Of a stretch of DNA of 64,000 nt, positions 34,246 through 44,730 are shown one piece after another. The first letter of the stretch is position 1; each line of letters starts with the position of its first letter. The notes under the pieces were generated by a model, which was not told the origin of the DNA, did not search any database, and saw only the letters and a list, made by a program, of their open reading frames with translations. Source of the DNA: Lycium barbarum (lineage: Eukaryota; Streptophyta; Magnoliopsida; Solanales; Solanaceae); NCBI RefSeq assembly GCF_019175385.1, contig NC_083339.1:113879601-113943600 (forward strand). The letters run 5' to 3'. A program made the position numbers and the translations under genes.

Positions 34246-37200
34246 TCTCTCATGATGTATATGCTTTGATTGATCCGGGCTCCACATTATCATATGTTAC
34301 ACCATATATTACGGGTCGATTTATTGTCGAGCCGGAGTCGATCAAACCTTTTGAGGTGTCTACACCCGTGGGTGAATCGGTAATAGCTAGCCGAGTATAT
34401 AGAGATTGTGTAGTTATGATTTGTGATCGTCGTACCATGATTGATTTGCATGAACTAAAGATGGTAGATTTTGATGTCATTATGGGTATGGATTGGTTGG
34501 CTTCTTGTTATGCCAATGTTGATTGCCGGATGAAGATGGTTCGTTTCCAGTTTCCGGGAGAACCAGTTTTAGAATGGAAAGGAAATAAGGCATCACCAAA
34601 GGGTAGGTTTATTTCCTACCTAAAGGCAAGGAAGATGATCACAAAAGGGTGCATTTATCACCTAGTGCGAGTTCAAGATGTAGAAGCTGAGTCGCCAACT
34701 CTTTAGTCAGTTCCCATAGTGAGTGAATTTCTGGATGTATTCCCGGAAGAGCTTTCAGGCCTTCCTCCCGAGCGGGAGATCGATTTTTCTATTGATGTGT
34801 TGCCAGACACTAAGCCTATATCTATTCCTCCCTATAGAATGGCACCCGCAGAATTGAAAGAGTTGAAGGAGCAACTGAAAGATTTGCTCGAGAAAGGCTT
34901 CATTAGGCCTAGTTCATCCCCGTGGGGAGCACCCGTATTATTTGTCCGAAAGAAAGATGTCTCTTTGAGAATGTGCATTGATTATCGGCAATTGAATAAA
35001 GTGACGATCAAGAACAAATATCCACTTCCGAGGATTGATGACTTATTTGATCAATTACAAGGTGCCAAATGGTTTTCAAAGATTGATTTGAGGTCCAGGT
35101 ATCATCCAGTGAGAGTTAGGGAGAAAGATATCCCTAAGATAGCTTTCAGAACAAGATATGGCCATTTTGAGTTCCGAGTAATGTCGTTTGGGCTAACTAA
35201 TGCGCCGGCAGTATTTATGGATTTGATGAAAAATGTATTCAGGCCTTTTCTGGATCTATTCGTGATTGCATTCATCGATGATATGTTGGTGTATTCTAGA
35301 TCCGAGGCTGAGCATGCGGATCATTTGCGTATTGTCCTCGGAGTTCTTCGAACTCGAGAGTTGTTTGCGAAATTTTCTAAATGTGAGTTTTGGTTGAACT
35401 TAGAATCAATTCTGGGCCATATTGTTGCGGCCGATGGTATTCGGGTAGATAGCCAAAAGATTGAGGCCGTGAAGACTTGGCCAAGGCCCACAACTCCTAC
35501 GGAGGTTCGTAGCTTTCTAGGCTTAGCAGGTTATTACAGGAGATTCGTTGAGGGTTTTTATTCTATTTCTACACCACTCACAAAGTTGACCCAGAAATCG
35601 GCAAAGTTTCAATGGACAGATGCTTGTGAACGTAGCTTCCAAGAGTTGAAAGATAGGTTGACTTCCGCATCAGTCTTGACACTTCCAGAGGGATTGGAAA
35701 GATATGTTGTTTATTGTGATGCCTCAGGTGTTGGGATAGGCTGTGTATTGATGCAGCACGGTAAGGTGATTGCGTATGCTTCAAGGCAATTACCGAAACA
35801 TGAGCAGAATTATCCAACACATGATTTAGAATTGGCTGCGGTGGTCCATGCATTAAAGATATGGAGACATTATTTATATGGTGTCCATGTGGATATTTAT
35901 ACAGATCATAAGAGTCTCCAGTATATTTTCAAGCAGAAAGAGTTGAATTTGCGGCAACGACGATGGTTGGAGTTGCTAAAAGATTACGATATTGATATCT
36001 TGTATCACCCCGGGAAGGCCAACGTTGTGGCTGATGCTCTTAGCCGCAGATCCATGGGAAGTCTATGTGAAGTGCGACAAGAGAAGAGAGAAATGACCCG
36101 TGAGCTCCAACAGCTAGCTAGCCTAAGAGTCCGAGTGATGGACTCAGGTAGCCGAGGGACCACTATTCAGAATTCAGCAGTTTCGTCGCTAGTAGCGGAA
36201 GTGAAAGCGCGGCAATATGAGGATGCTATGCTAGTGCAATTCAGAGATACACTCCCTCAGAAAGAGGAGTCATCATTTGATGTTTCAGGAGACGGAGTCC
36301 TTCGATGTCGAGGCAGATTATGTGTTCCCGATGTGGCGGGGCTACGCCACCAAATATTAAGAAAAGCTCATTGTTCCCGTTATTCTATCCACCCCGGAGC
36401 GACAAAAATGTATCATAATCTCAAGTCTGTATATTGGTGGAATGGGATGAAGAGAGATGTCGCGGAATTTGTGGCTCAATGTCCTAATTGCTAACAAGTG
36501 AAAATCGAGCACCAGAAGCCAGGCGGATTGTTGCAAGCTATAGAAATCCCAACTTGGAAGTGGGAAGTGATTAATATGGATTTCATTACAGGCGGGTGAT
36601 TGTGGATAGACTCTCTAAATCAGCTCATTTCTTACTAGTCAGAACGACGTACGTGGCAGAAGATTATGCAAAGCTTTACCTTAAAGAGATAGTGAGACTC
36701 CATGGTGTTCCAGTATCGATTATCTCAGACAGAGGAACTCAGTTTACAGCTAATTTTTGGACGTCTTTCCAAGAGGGTCTAGGGACCAAAGTGAGCCTTA
36801 GCACGACATTTCACCCACAGACCGATGGCCAAGCCGAACGTACTATTCAGACTCTTGAAGATATATTACGGGCATGTATGATAGATTTTGGAGGTAGTTG
36901 GGATGATCATTTGCCACTCATTGAATTTGCTTACAATAATAGTTATCATTCTAGCATTCAAATGGCACCGTATGAGGCTTTATATGGGCGAAAATGTAGA
37001 TCCCCAATTGGGTGGTTCGAGGTAGGCGAGACTAAATTGGTCGGGCCAGACTTGGTCCAGCAAGCCATAGAGAAAGTCAAGCTCATACAAGATCGGTTGC
37101 TAGCGGCTCAAAGTCGTCAAAAGTCCTATGCGGATAATCGTCGAAGGGACTTAGAGTTCCAAATTAAAGATTGGGTATTCTTGAAAGTGTCGCCAATGAA

Positions 37201-37619
37201 GGGCGTTATGAGATTTGGCAGAAAGGGGAAACTTAGTCCCCAGTATATAGGGCCTTATGAGATTGTGCGCAAAATAGGCAAAGTGGCCTATGAGTTAGAT
37301 CTACCTCCAGATTTGGAGTCAGTCCATCCCGTTTTCCATGTCTCGATGCTTCAGAAACGTGTTGGAGATCCTACGAGGATCGCCCCCAGTAAATGATGTT
37401 CAAGTGACAGAAAAGTTAACTTATGATGAAATACCCATTGCCATATTAGATAGGCAAGTATGGAGGCTTAGAAACAAAGAAGTGGCCTCAGTTAAGGTTT
37501 TGTCGAGAAATAACAATCGAGAGGAAATGACATGGGAAACGGAAGAAAATATGCGATCCAAATACCCACATTTATTTCAGCCTTTGGACGAGGGCCAAGA
37601 TGAGACGTCAAAATCATAA
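34246..37619 (+). pseudogene. pol of the Ty3/gypsy element, broken
   Basis: Order: aspartic protease (LIDPGSTLSY, about 34264), reverse transcriptase ([20 protein letters not shown]; catalytic FIDDMLVYS at 35271), RNase H ([12 protein letters not shown], about 35704), and the integrase zinc finger (H...H...CPNC, about 36366-36491). The integrase core follows (VDRLSKSAHF, SDRGTQF, HPQTDGQAERT), then a chromodomain-like C-terminus (YDEIPIAILDRQVWRLRNKE ... TWETEENM, about 37417-37560). Breaks: TAG at 34704-34706, TAA at 36492-36494 in place of Gln just after the zinc finger, a deletion around 36590 that removes a dozen residues before VDRLSKS, and a frameshift near 37390. It cannot make an intact polyprotein. 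Confidence 0.92.
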
Positions 37620-37823
37620 GGTATGTATGATTTCCTCTTTATGCTTTTGGGTCGTGTGTGGCCAAATTTTAAATGCTACTGTGTTGTGGCCCTGTGAGGC
37701 ATCGATATATGGGTTGTTGTGACAGGTTGGTAGTGCCATATTATAGGGGAAACTCTGGCGAAATATATGTAGCATCCCCGAGTGCTTAACATTCGAGGAC
37801 GAATGTTCTTAAGGGGGGAAGAA

Positions 37824-40088
37824 TGTTACACCTCGGAAAAATATCCCGTTGGTACGCAAATGAATGAACCAGTGAAATACGAGTATCGGGTTAATGATGA
37901 CTTAAGGGCATTTTGGGAAAGAGTTATAACGTCCCTTAGATTTCTAATGAAGTGTTAAACATGTGTTAAGAAGGTTCCATAAGGATTGGAGATCAACGAA
38001 GTGACGAGAACAAGTTCAGTGGACTGGTGAGTTTTACGGCACATTATACGGACCGTATAATGGACCGTAAAACCATCACAGCGAAGGTTGCTCACTGGTG
38101 CAATTTTACGGTCAGTTATACAGACCGTATAAATTTTTACGGCCCGTATAATGAACCGTCAAATGGTCACAGTGAAGGGTAAAGGAAAGGCACGTTTTAC
38201 GGTCAATTATACGGACCGTATAATGGACCCCGACAGATCAGTGATGGGTTATTTAATAAGGGACCAAGTTCATGAAATCATTTCCACATTTCATCCTTCT
38301 CTCTAAAACATCTCTCTACATTTATGACACAAGTTTTCAAGGATTGTAAGCCATCAATAACATAAACCAATTGAATCAAGAGTAAGGAAACCCATTAAAG
38401 GCCATTCAAGTCAAGAAATCCAAATGAATGAAAACTAGGGTTTTTGCTCAAGTGGAGTATTATCAACTAAGGCTTGTTCCTACGACTTATAAGGTAAGAT
38501 TCACTATATTTATATGTTGTTTGAGGTATTTGAGAGTTAAAATGCTTGGACATTAGAAGAGTATAGCAAAATGGGTCATGAATGATGAATAGTGACGTTT
38601 TGAGAAATAGTTCGAATTGAATCATGATTGTTGTTGTGTTGTGACATGAATGTGTTATAAATGACATTAAGACCATGAAATAGACATTGTAAATGAATGG
38701 ACGAAGTTGGGTGTTGTGACCATGAATATGGATAAATGAAAGTGAATTGAGAAACCTAGATAATGTGGATGATTAATGGCCATTGTTATGATATTGTGAA
38801 TGTGTTGTTGACGTTTGGAAGTTGAATTACGATATGGAGGAATGTCGTATAAATAAAGGAAATGCTGTCCGATTTTCTCTAGCTTTAGCCATGTGTGCTA
38901 ATTGTCGATTCTAATGATAGTACGACTTTAATGAAGGTAGAAACGTGAGCATCCAAGAAGTACGTGCAAGTGTAGAATAGTTCAACGAAAAGGTATGTAA
39001 GGCTAACCCTTCTTTCATAAGGCATGGTCCTTTGGCCAAACCTCAAATCCTCTATAAGCTTATGATGTCTTCAATGACTTATATTCCGAGCTAGTAAGCT
39101 CACGATGCTCGATATGCACTACGATTGTACTAAGTTCCTCACATGAAGAATAAGCCTATAATATAGATGTAACGATAATGGTGATGATAGTATGATGATG
39201 AGAGGAAAATGATGCCAAATATGCTTATGAGCTATTATATATGTATATGTGCCTATGAAGGGCTACAATGGGACCCCGAGCTTATAATGCCGGGTAGAAT
39301 ATATGTATACGAATATGTATAGAGTATGTATATGATTACGTAACGCGCGCACACATCTGCAGATGGTACGGATAACCCTGAAGCCTTGGTAGGGCCAGGT
39401 AGATATAACCTTGAGCCTTAGTACGGATATGGATGTATGTATGCGGGTACGCAATAGAAACGGAATGTCTCTATGGAAAGCAAGTAAGTGCCATGATGAT
39501 GATATTATTGCCCCCCCCCCCTCCTATGCTACTTCACATGTGGTTCTTTATGCTTCTATATCGATGTTGATCACGCTTTACATACTCAGTACATTCTTCG
39601 TACTGACGTCTTTTTGTTTGTGGACGCTGCGTCATGCCCGCAGGTGCACAGGGAGACAGACTTGATCCATAGGAGCTTTCTCAGAGATTACATAGCAGAG
39701 CTCCATTTCATTCGGAGCCATAGATTTTGGGTACTTATTCTTTTGTGTATATAGTTATGGGCATAGCGGGGTCCTGTCCCGCTCATGTGATATGTATACT
39801 CTTCTTATAGGCTCGTAGACATGTGTATGTGGGTAGATATATTTGGCCTTGTCGGCCTTTGTTTTGTATATCATTTTGTTGGCCTCGTCGGCCTTGTACA
39901 TTTGATGTGGCATAGATGCCTATGATGCTATCCAAGATGATTGTCGCCCAACGGGACTAATATGATTGATGACTAGAATGCATGACTTGATTTATGAATC
40001 GCCTAGATATTATGTGAATGTGTGTTAAGGGGTGCCCGGGTGGGGTAGCACCGGGTGCTCGTCGCGGCCCCCTAGTCGGGTCGTGACA
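37824..40088 (+). repeat. Right LTR (2265 bp, internal deletion)
   Basis: Aligns end to end with the left LTR, with scattered substitutions and one deletion of about 170 bases at 39420 ('gagccttagtacggatatgg'). I saw few mismatches by eye, which suggests a fairly recent insertion. No divergence was computed. Confidence 0.93.
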
Positions 40089-42386
40089 CATCCAATCCTT
40101 GAAGTATTGAAAAACCATGCATGAATACAACCGTTATATCAACCAGATTTCATCTTAAGTGAAACATTCATATAAGTAATAAAGTTTCATGCATGCATGC
40201 CATATGAATAACCATAATTACAACCCAGAAGAATTACTACCGTCTACGTAACCTCTATGACAAGGATTAAGCTAGTCAACCAAGACAGGCCCCGGCGAAT
40301 CAAAGAATTAACAATCTAAGCTCCACAAGAAGTAAGTGGAGTCTCACTAAAAGTATCCGACTAGAAAGGTGGAGCTATCCTAACTGCATGGCTCAAGATG
40401 GTCAACATAGAATCCTTAAAACAAAATCAAAAGTTGAATGGCCAAAAGGCCTAAGCTCCACATCATAGCATGTATCATACTACCATTTTCCCCAGGAAGT
40501 GAGACAAGATTTAAAGAAATCAAGTAATATGCATAGACATTCATATAAGAAGGAAGCATTTATATCAATTCTCAAGTTAGATAGTGAAATGAAATATTAA
40601 AGTAAAACACATTTGTTGCTTCTAGAAGTAAAGCTTAATCAAAATCATGTGGAATTTTATCTTTTTCCGGAAGCACTATACCGACACCAACGACACCGAC
40701 ATAGAAACAACACTAGGTGATCAACCTAGTCACAAGTATGTGACCTACTTATCTGGGCGGTTTCCCGTGGAGTGTGTCTGTACACTGGCATGTGTAGCTC
40801 CTTGGAAAAGAATATAACATTCGAACCGATCGTAATTGTCTCCACTAGTAACTCCCAAAACATTTGACATTTCAAAAAATAGCTTCATAGCTTTGCTTCA
40901 AAGAAATCTGTTTTTATCAAATCACGGTGTTCATAACTGATCCAACCATTCTCAAAAATCAAGTGTAAAACCTTCTCAACTCATGTTAATGCATTTAACA
41001 AATCTATAAAGATTCAAGAAATGCCATTTCCATCAAGTCGAGTTTTTAATACACAATGTTTTGTTTTTCCTAAAAAAAAAATGGTGATGATAACACTTGA
41101 ACAATTTACAATGCAAGATATGGTGCAATACTAACCTGCTCCCCCCCCCCCCCCCTCAAGCTAGGATTCACATTAAACCATTTTTCGTAAATCAATTCAC
41201 TAATATGAATTTCAGAAAAGTTTTGAGAGTTAATAAGATCGACATACCTCATTACCTTGAATCGCTTTCCAAATCTTACTCCAAGGGATCCAATGAGGCC
41301 AGTAATTCCCAATTGACATATACGAGCTTATGTAAATTAATAATGCGTCACAACAATACCAGCTAAGTGTCCAACACTTAAATTCAACTTCACAAGTTAA
41401 GCAAAAATCCCTATTTCCTAATTCAAAAGTCAAATCCTTGAGTTTTAACTCCAATTCGTCCATTACACGTATTATCGAACCTGGTCGCTCCTTCAGAAAC
41501 GCAAAACATTATCGTTCAAGCAAACCCACACTATTCATCTTCTAGGATTTCATGAATCGGTGTTTAAATCCAAATATTTCTTCAAAAGTGTAGTCTACGA
41601 TGCCCATGGAACATAATATACAAGATTGGAGTGAAAGGATTACCTCTTTATCAAATCCTAAAATTTTCAAGACTTGTGTTCTTGAGAGTTTCTTGAGGTT
41701 TTCTTCAAAATCTATAACTTTCATGATGTTGGAGAGTTAGGAAATGTATTTAATGAATCAAATCTACCATATGCATTTAATAATTAATACTCACCTCAAA
41801 GTATTATTTATGGAGTAGAAGCTCTCCCTTTTCTCTTACCTCCAAGAACTTGTTCCAAACAATTAAATTTTCTCTCTCCCAAAATGCCTTTAAAAAGGCT
41901 GCTTCAGTTGAAACGCCAGGTTTGGCGCTGTTCTGGCAGTTCACTGCCTTGCTGCATTTCGCAGCTTCCCTTTTTTTCTTCGCTAAATAAATTCCTTCTT
42001 TCTGTTTTAAAAAAAACTAATTCCTTCCTTTCCTTTCATATACTCTAACTACAGATCTTGATCCTCTGTTTGATTATTTTATTCTCTTGTATCCGCTCTA
42101 ATTTCAGCATTTAATCAATTGTTTTACAATCACATTCACGTGTTTCTTAAGAATCTTTAGTCCAAGCATTTACTCCTTCGATATATCCACGTTAATATCT
42201 TATTATCCCAACGTCCTCACATGTGCATTAGTCCATGCACTTATATAACTTTAACTTAGCAGTTTCCAATTGTTTTAGATGAGCTTGTTACACTCATGTG
42301 GCCCCTGCGTGGCTCAGGGTTTTATAAATTGAATTCTTAAGCTTGAAATTAATCTAAATAAAAATCGAAATTCATGGGGCTTCACA

Positions 42387-42741
42387 ACTTGAATCACACT
42401 CCTAGTTTTTTTTTTTTTTTTCTGTTATTGTTTTCCATAGCATTCGAACACAAAGGAAAAGGAAACTGCATCCTAGAAAATTGCCTTCCCCACTTTCTAA
42501 TTTCCATGCTCAAGTTTTTGTGTTCTCTTTGGAGTATTAGTTTCTTAGAAATCAAGAATTCTGTTTACTTGTTTCCTTCTTGATGCTTCAATTTAGTGGT
42601 GATCCTTTGGCTACTCCAAAGCGTTTCTAGTCCCAGATATGCTGCATCTTTGCTGTCCATTATAGGCTTGAGATCTCCTCACTTGGTGTACAGCAAAAAC
42701 CTATATTCAAAGACCCTTGTTCTCACATAAGCTTGTGAGAA
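42387..42741. other. Spacer, no gene seen
   Basis: Starts with the T-run at 42405-42422. The 69-residue ORF at 42374-42583 spans the junction of the solo LTR and has no recognisable domain. Confidence 0.4.
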
Positions 42742-42749
42742 GCCATTTC

Positions 42750-42954
42750 GAAAAGGCATTTTCTTTTCCTGACAACTGAAAAATTCCCGAGGGCCATTGG
42801 CACATGGTTCGAAATCCAATTTATAATGAACCTGGTCCTCTACCCTTCTCCACTTAAATACCAGGATTTTGTCTGCAACATACCTCTAACCGGTGTTGTG
42901 CGCCTAACCCACACAATATGTGTTATGCTCTTACCACTAGACCGAAGCCCGGGG
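42750..42954 (-). mobile_element. tRNA-derived SINE (SolS-like)
   Basis: On the minus strand it begins 'ccccgggcttcggtctagtg' with a box-A-like 'tctagtggtaagagc'. It continues 'aacacatattgtgtgggtta' and 'gtatttaagtggagaagggt', has a box-B-like 'tttcgaaccatgtgcc', and ends 'ctcgggaatttttcagttgt'. Possible target duplications GCCATTTC are at 42742-42749 and 42955-42962. The consensus is recalled from the Solanaceae SolS SINE families. Confidence 0.75.
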
Positions 42955-43386
42955 GCCATTTCAGAGTGGCAGTCTTAGTGGAACAACTTGTATTTTCTTC
43001 TTCGTGAAATAATTAAGCATTCTTTCCCTTTAATCCCAAGTACAGTTGTATTGGGAACAGAAGGTGTGATAAATTAATATCTTTGATCAAAGACTCAATA
43101 CAATCTTGTGGCTGACATCGATTTGTGCTGTAACGGCAGGGGTTGAGTTAGAGATTTTGGCTGTGAGCTGTTAATTTCTTGAGTAATATCAACGTTCCAT
43201 AATTGATTGTTTATACTTCCATTGATACTTTACTCATTTGATAAACTTGATGTATGGTGAAAATTTTAGTTTGTTTATGAGAAGAAGACAAGAACCTCAG
43301 TGAAGTCCCATTGCATTCAAGTTCTCTTCCCATCCATTCTTTAAGCTCTTTCTGGGATGAATATTCTGCATACTGAAATATTTATA

Positions 43387-43642
43387 CTCCCCTATGTTCC
43401 AATTTATACGACTCTTTTCCCATTTTAGGACGTTCCAAAATGTTTGGAACCATTATATTTTATAAATGTATCACATTTTTAAGAATTTAAGATGTATTAA
43501 ATTATTCCCTCTTTAATTTTGACGTGATATCTCTTTGCAACAACTAATTTACTAGTTTCTTCCATTATGAGTAATATATCAAATGAACATCTTAAATGTT
43601 GTGGTCAGTCAAATATCTTCACAAAAAATGTAAGGTAGGGAG
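43387..43642. mobile_element. MITE-like element ('tactcccctatgttccaatt')
   Basis: The ends 'tactcccctatgttccaatt' and, reversed from the right, 'tactccctacctt' match the general 'ctccctccgtcccaattta' MITE termini. A second partial relative occurs at 44068-44175 ('ctccatttgtcccaatttat'). Both are non-coding. Confidence 0.5.
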
Positions 43643-43797
43643 TACGTAATTATGTATAGTTCAATCTAGATAATTGCTTTTAGAAGCTTGATATTTATCA
43701 AGACTCCTAATATATCATACTCATCGACTAAGCAAAACTTTCCTATTTCATTTAGGTCCTCTCACTCTTTCCTTTAAACATATTTTTGTGCTTTTAG

Positions 43798-43895
43798 GTG
43801 CTGAGTTTTGAACCTCCACGAGGTAGGGGTAAGGTCTACGTACATTGTAACCTCCCTAGACCCCACCTGTGGGATTACACTGAGTATGTGGTTGT
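43798..43895 (+). mobile_element. RTE-type LINE 3' tail fragment
   Basis: 'aggtaggggtaaggtctacg' and 'ccctagaccccacctgtggg', then 'attacactgagtatgtggttg', match (in the opposite orientation) the 3' UTR of the LINE at 20711. It is a severely 5'-truncated insertion with no coding sequence. Confidence 0.75.
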
Positions 43896-44279
43896 TGAAG
43901 GTGCTAAGTTTTAACCTAAAAGTACTTGTGTTTTTCAGCTTTTGTTGGAAGACTATTGAAGATCCACCATGTTTACTTGCTAGTTTAGCTTTCAATTTAG
44001 AGTTTAGTCATTTACGGATCCCCTACCAATTATCATTGGCTCTGTTGTTGAAGACTTGTTATCAATACTCCATTTGTCCCAATTTATATGACACTTTATT
44101 TCAGGACATTACAAAATATTTGATACCATTTGTCTTATTAATTCCTTACCGTGAGGATAAACTAGTATTACGTTGATCGTTAATTCACCAAAACACTGCT
44201 TTATTCATGTTTGAGATCATCAAAGTGAGTTCACATAGATTGTTCATATGTCTAGGTTCAGTTTAAAATAGACTGTCCA

Positions 44280-44700
44280 CCTCAATGGTGTGATAGTCTG
44301 ATAGATGAAGACGCAATCAGACTCATGTAGTTGAAAGTGTTATGGGATAAGGAGATACATACCGGAGTGAAAGATAGGTTTTATAAGACAGCTGTGAGAC
44401 CAATGGTAGTATATGGCGTGATGGTGGGTATCTGAGGTCCGACACATCCAAAAAGTGAGTGTTATAGAAATCTGAATGGTATGATGGTGTGTGGTCGTAC
44501 AAAACTTAGACAAAATAAGTGATGATTATGACAAGGTACAAGTAGCACATGCAGAAGATAAACGGAAAGAAGGTCATGATTTATAGTTTGGAAATGTCTG
44601 CATTAGAAGTTCAAATGCACCAGTTTGTAGATGTGACACTATGATGGTTGAAGGTGTTAAAATGGACGAGGTAAACTTTACAATCACATGTGCAAAGTTG
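44280..44700 (+). pseudogene. Decayed RTE-type LINE reverse-transcriptase fragment
   Basis: The plus strand gives LWDKEIHTGVKDRFYKTAVR followed by PMVVYGVM, which corresponds to [20 protein letters not shown] and PAMLYGTE in the LINE at 20711-23351. Further downstream the match continues with many frame breaks ('gaagataaacggaaagaagg'). It is old and partial. Confidence 0.65.
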
Positions 44701-44730
44701 TCTCAAACGACTTACAATTTCTTGAGATTC

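Larger units (their letters stand above)
30219..40088 (+). mobile_element. Ty3/gypsy chromovirus (Tekay/Del-like), two LTRs
   Basis: Complete structure: left LTR 30219-32655, a PBS complementary to initiator Met-tRNA (TGGTATCAGAGC, 32660-32671), gag, protease, RT, RNase H, integrase, chromodomain, a polypurine tract (aaggggggaagaa, 37811-37823) and right LTR 37824-40088. Perfect 5-bp target duplications CATCC lie at 30214-30218 and 40089-40093. The domain order (integrase last, then chromodomain) is that of Ty3/gypsy. The protease motif LIDPGSTLSYVTPY and long LTRs suggest Tekay/Del. Stops and frameshifts in gag and pol make it non-autonomous, although the LTRs look close to each other. Confidence 0.95.
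30099..42386 (-). mobile_element. Solo LTR split by a 9.87-kb retrotransposon
   Basis: On the minus strand the outer sequence runs TGTGAAGCCCCATGAATTTC ... GGCGTGACA, and it is flanked by perfect 5-bp duplications ACTTG (30094-30098 and 42387-42391). Without the inserted Ty3/gypsy element and its 5-bp duplication, about 2.41 kb remains, in two pieces: 30099-30218 and 40089-42386. No gag, pol or second LTR accompanies it, so I read it as a solo LTR older than the inserted element. The right piece holds a poly-C run near 41140 and no coding sequence. Confidence 0.85.

Noticed and set aside
42900..42960. A tRNA gene near 42.9 kb
   Set aside because: The A-box and B-box-like words are too far apart and no cloverleaf can be drawn. 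The whole block fits a tRNA-derived SINE on the minus strand.
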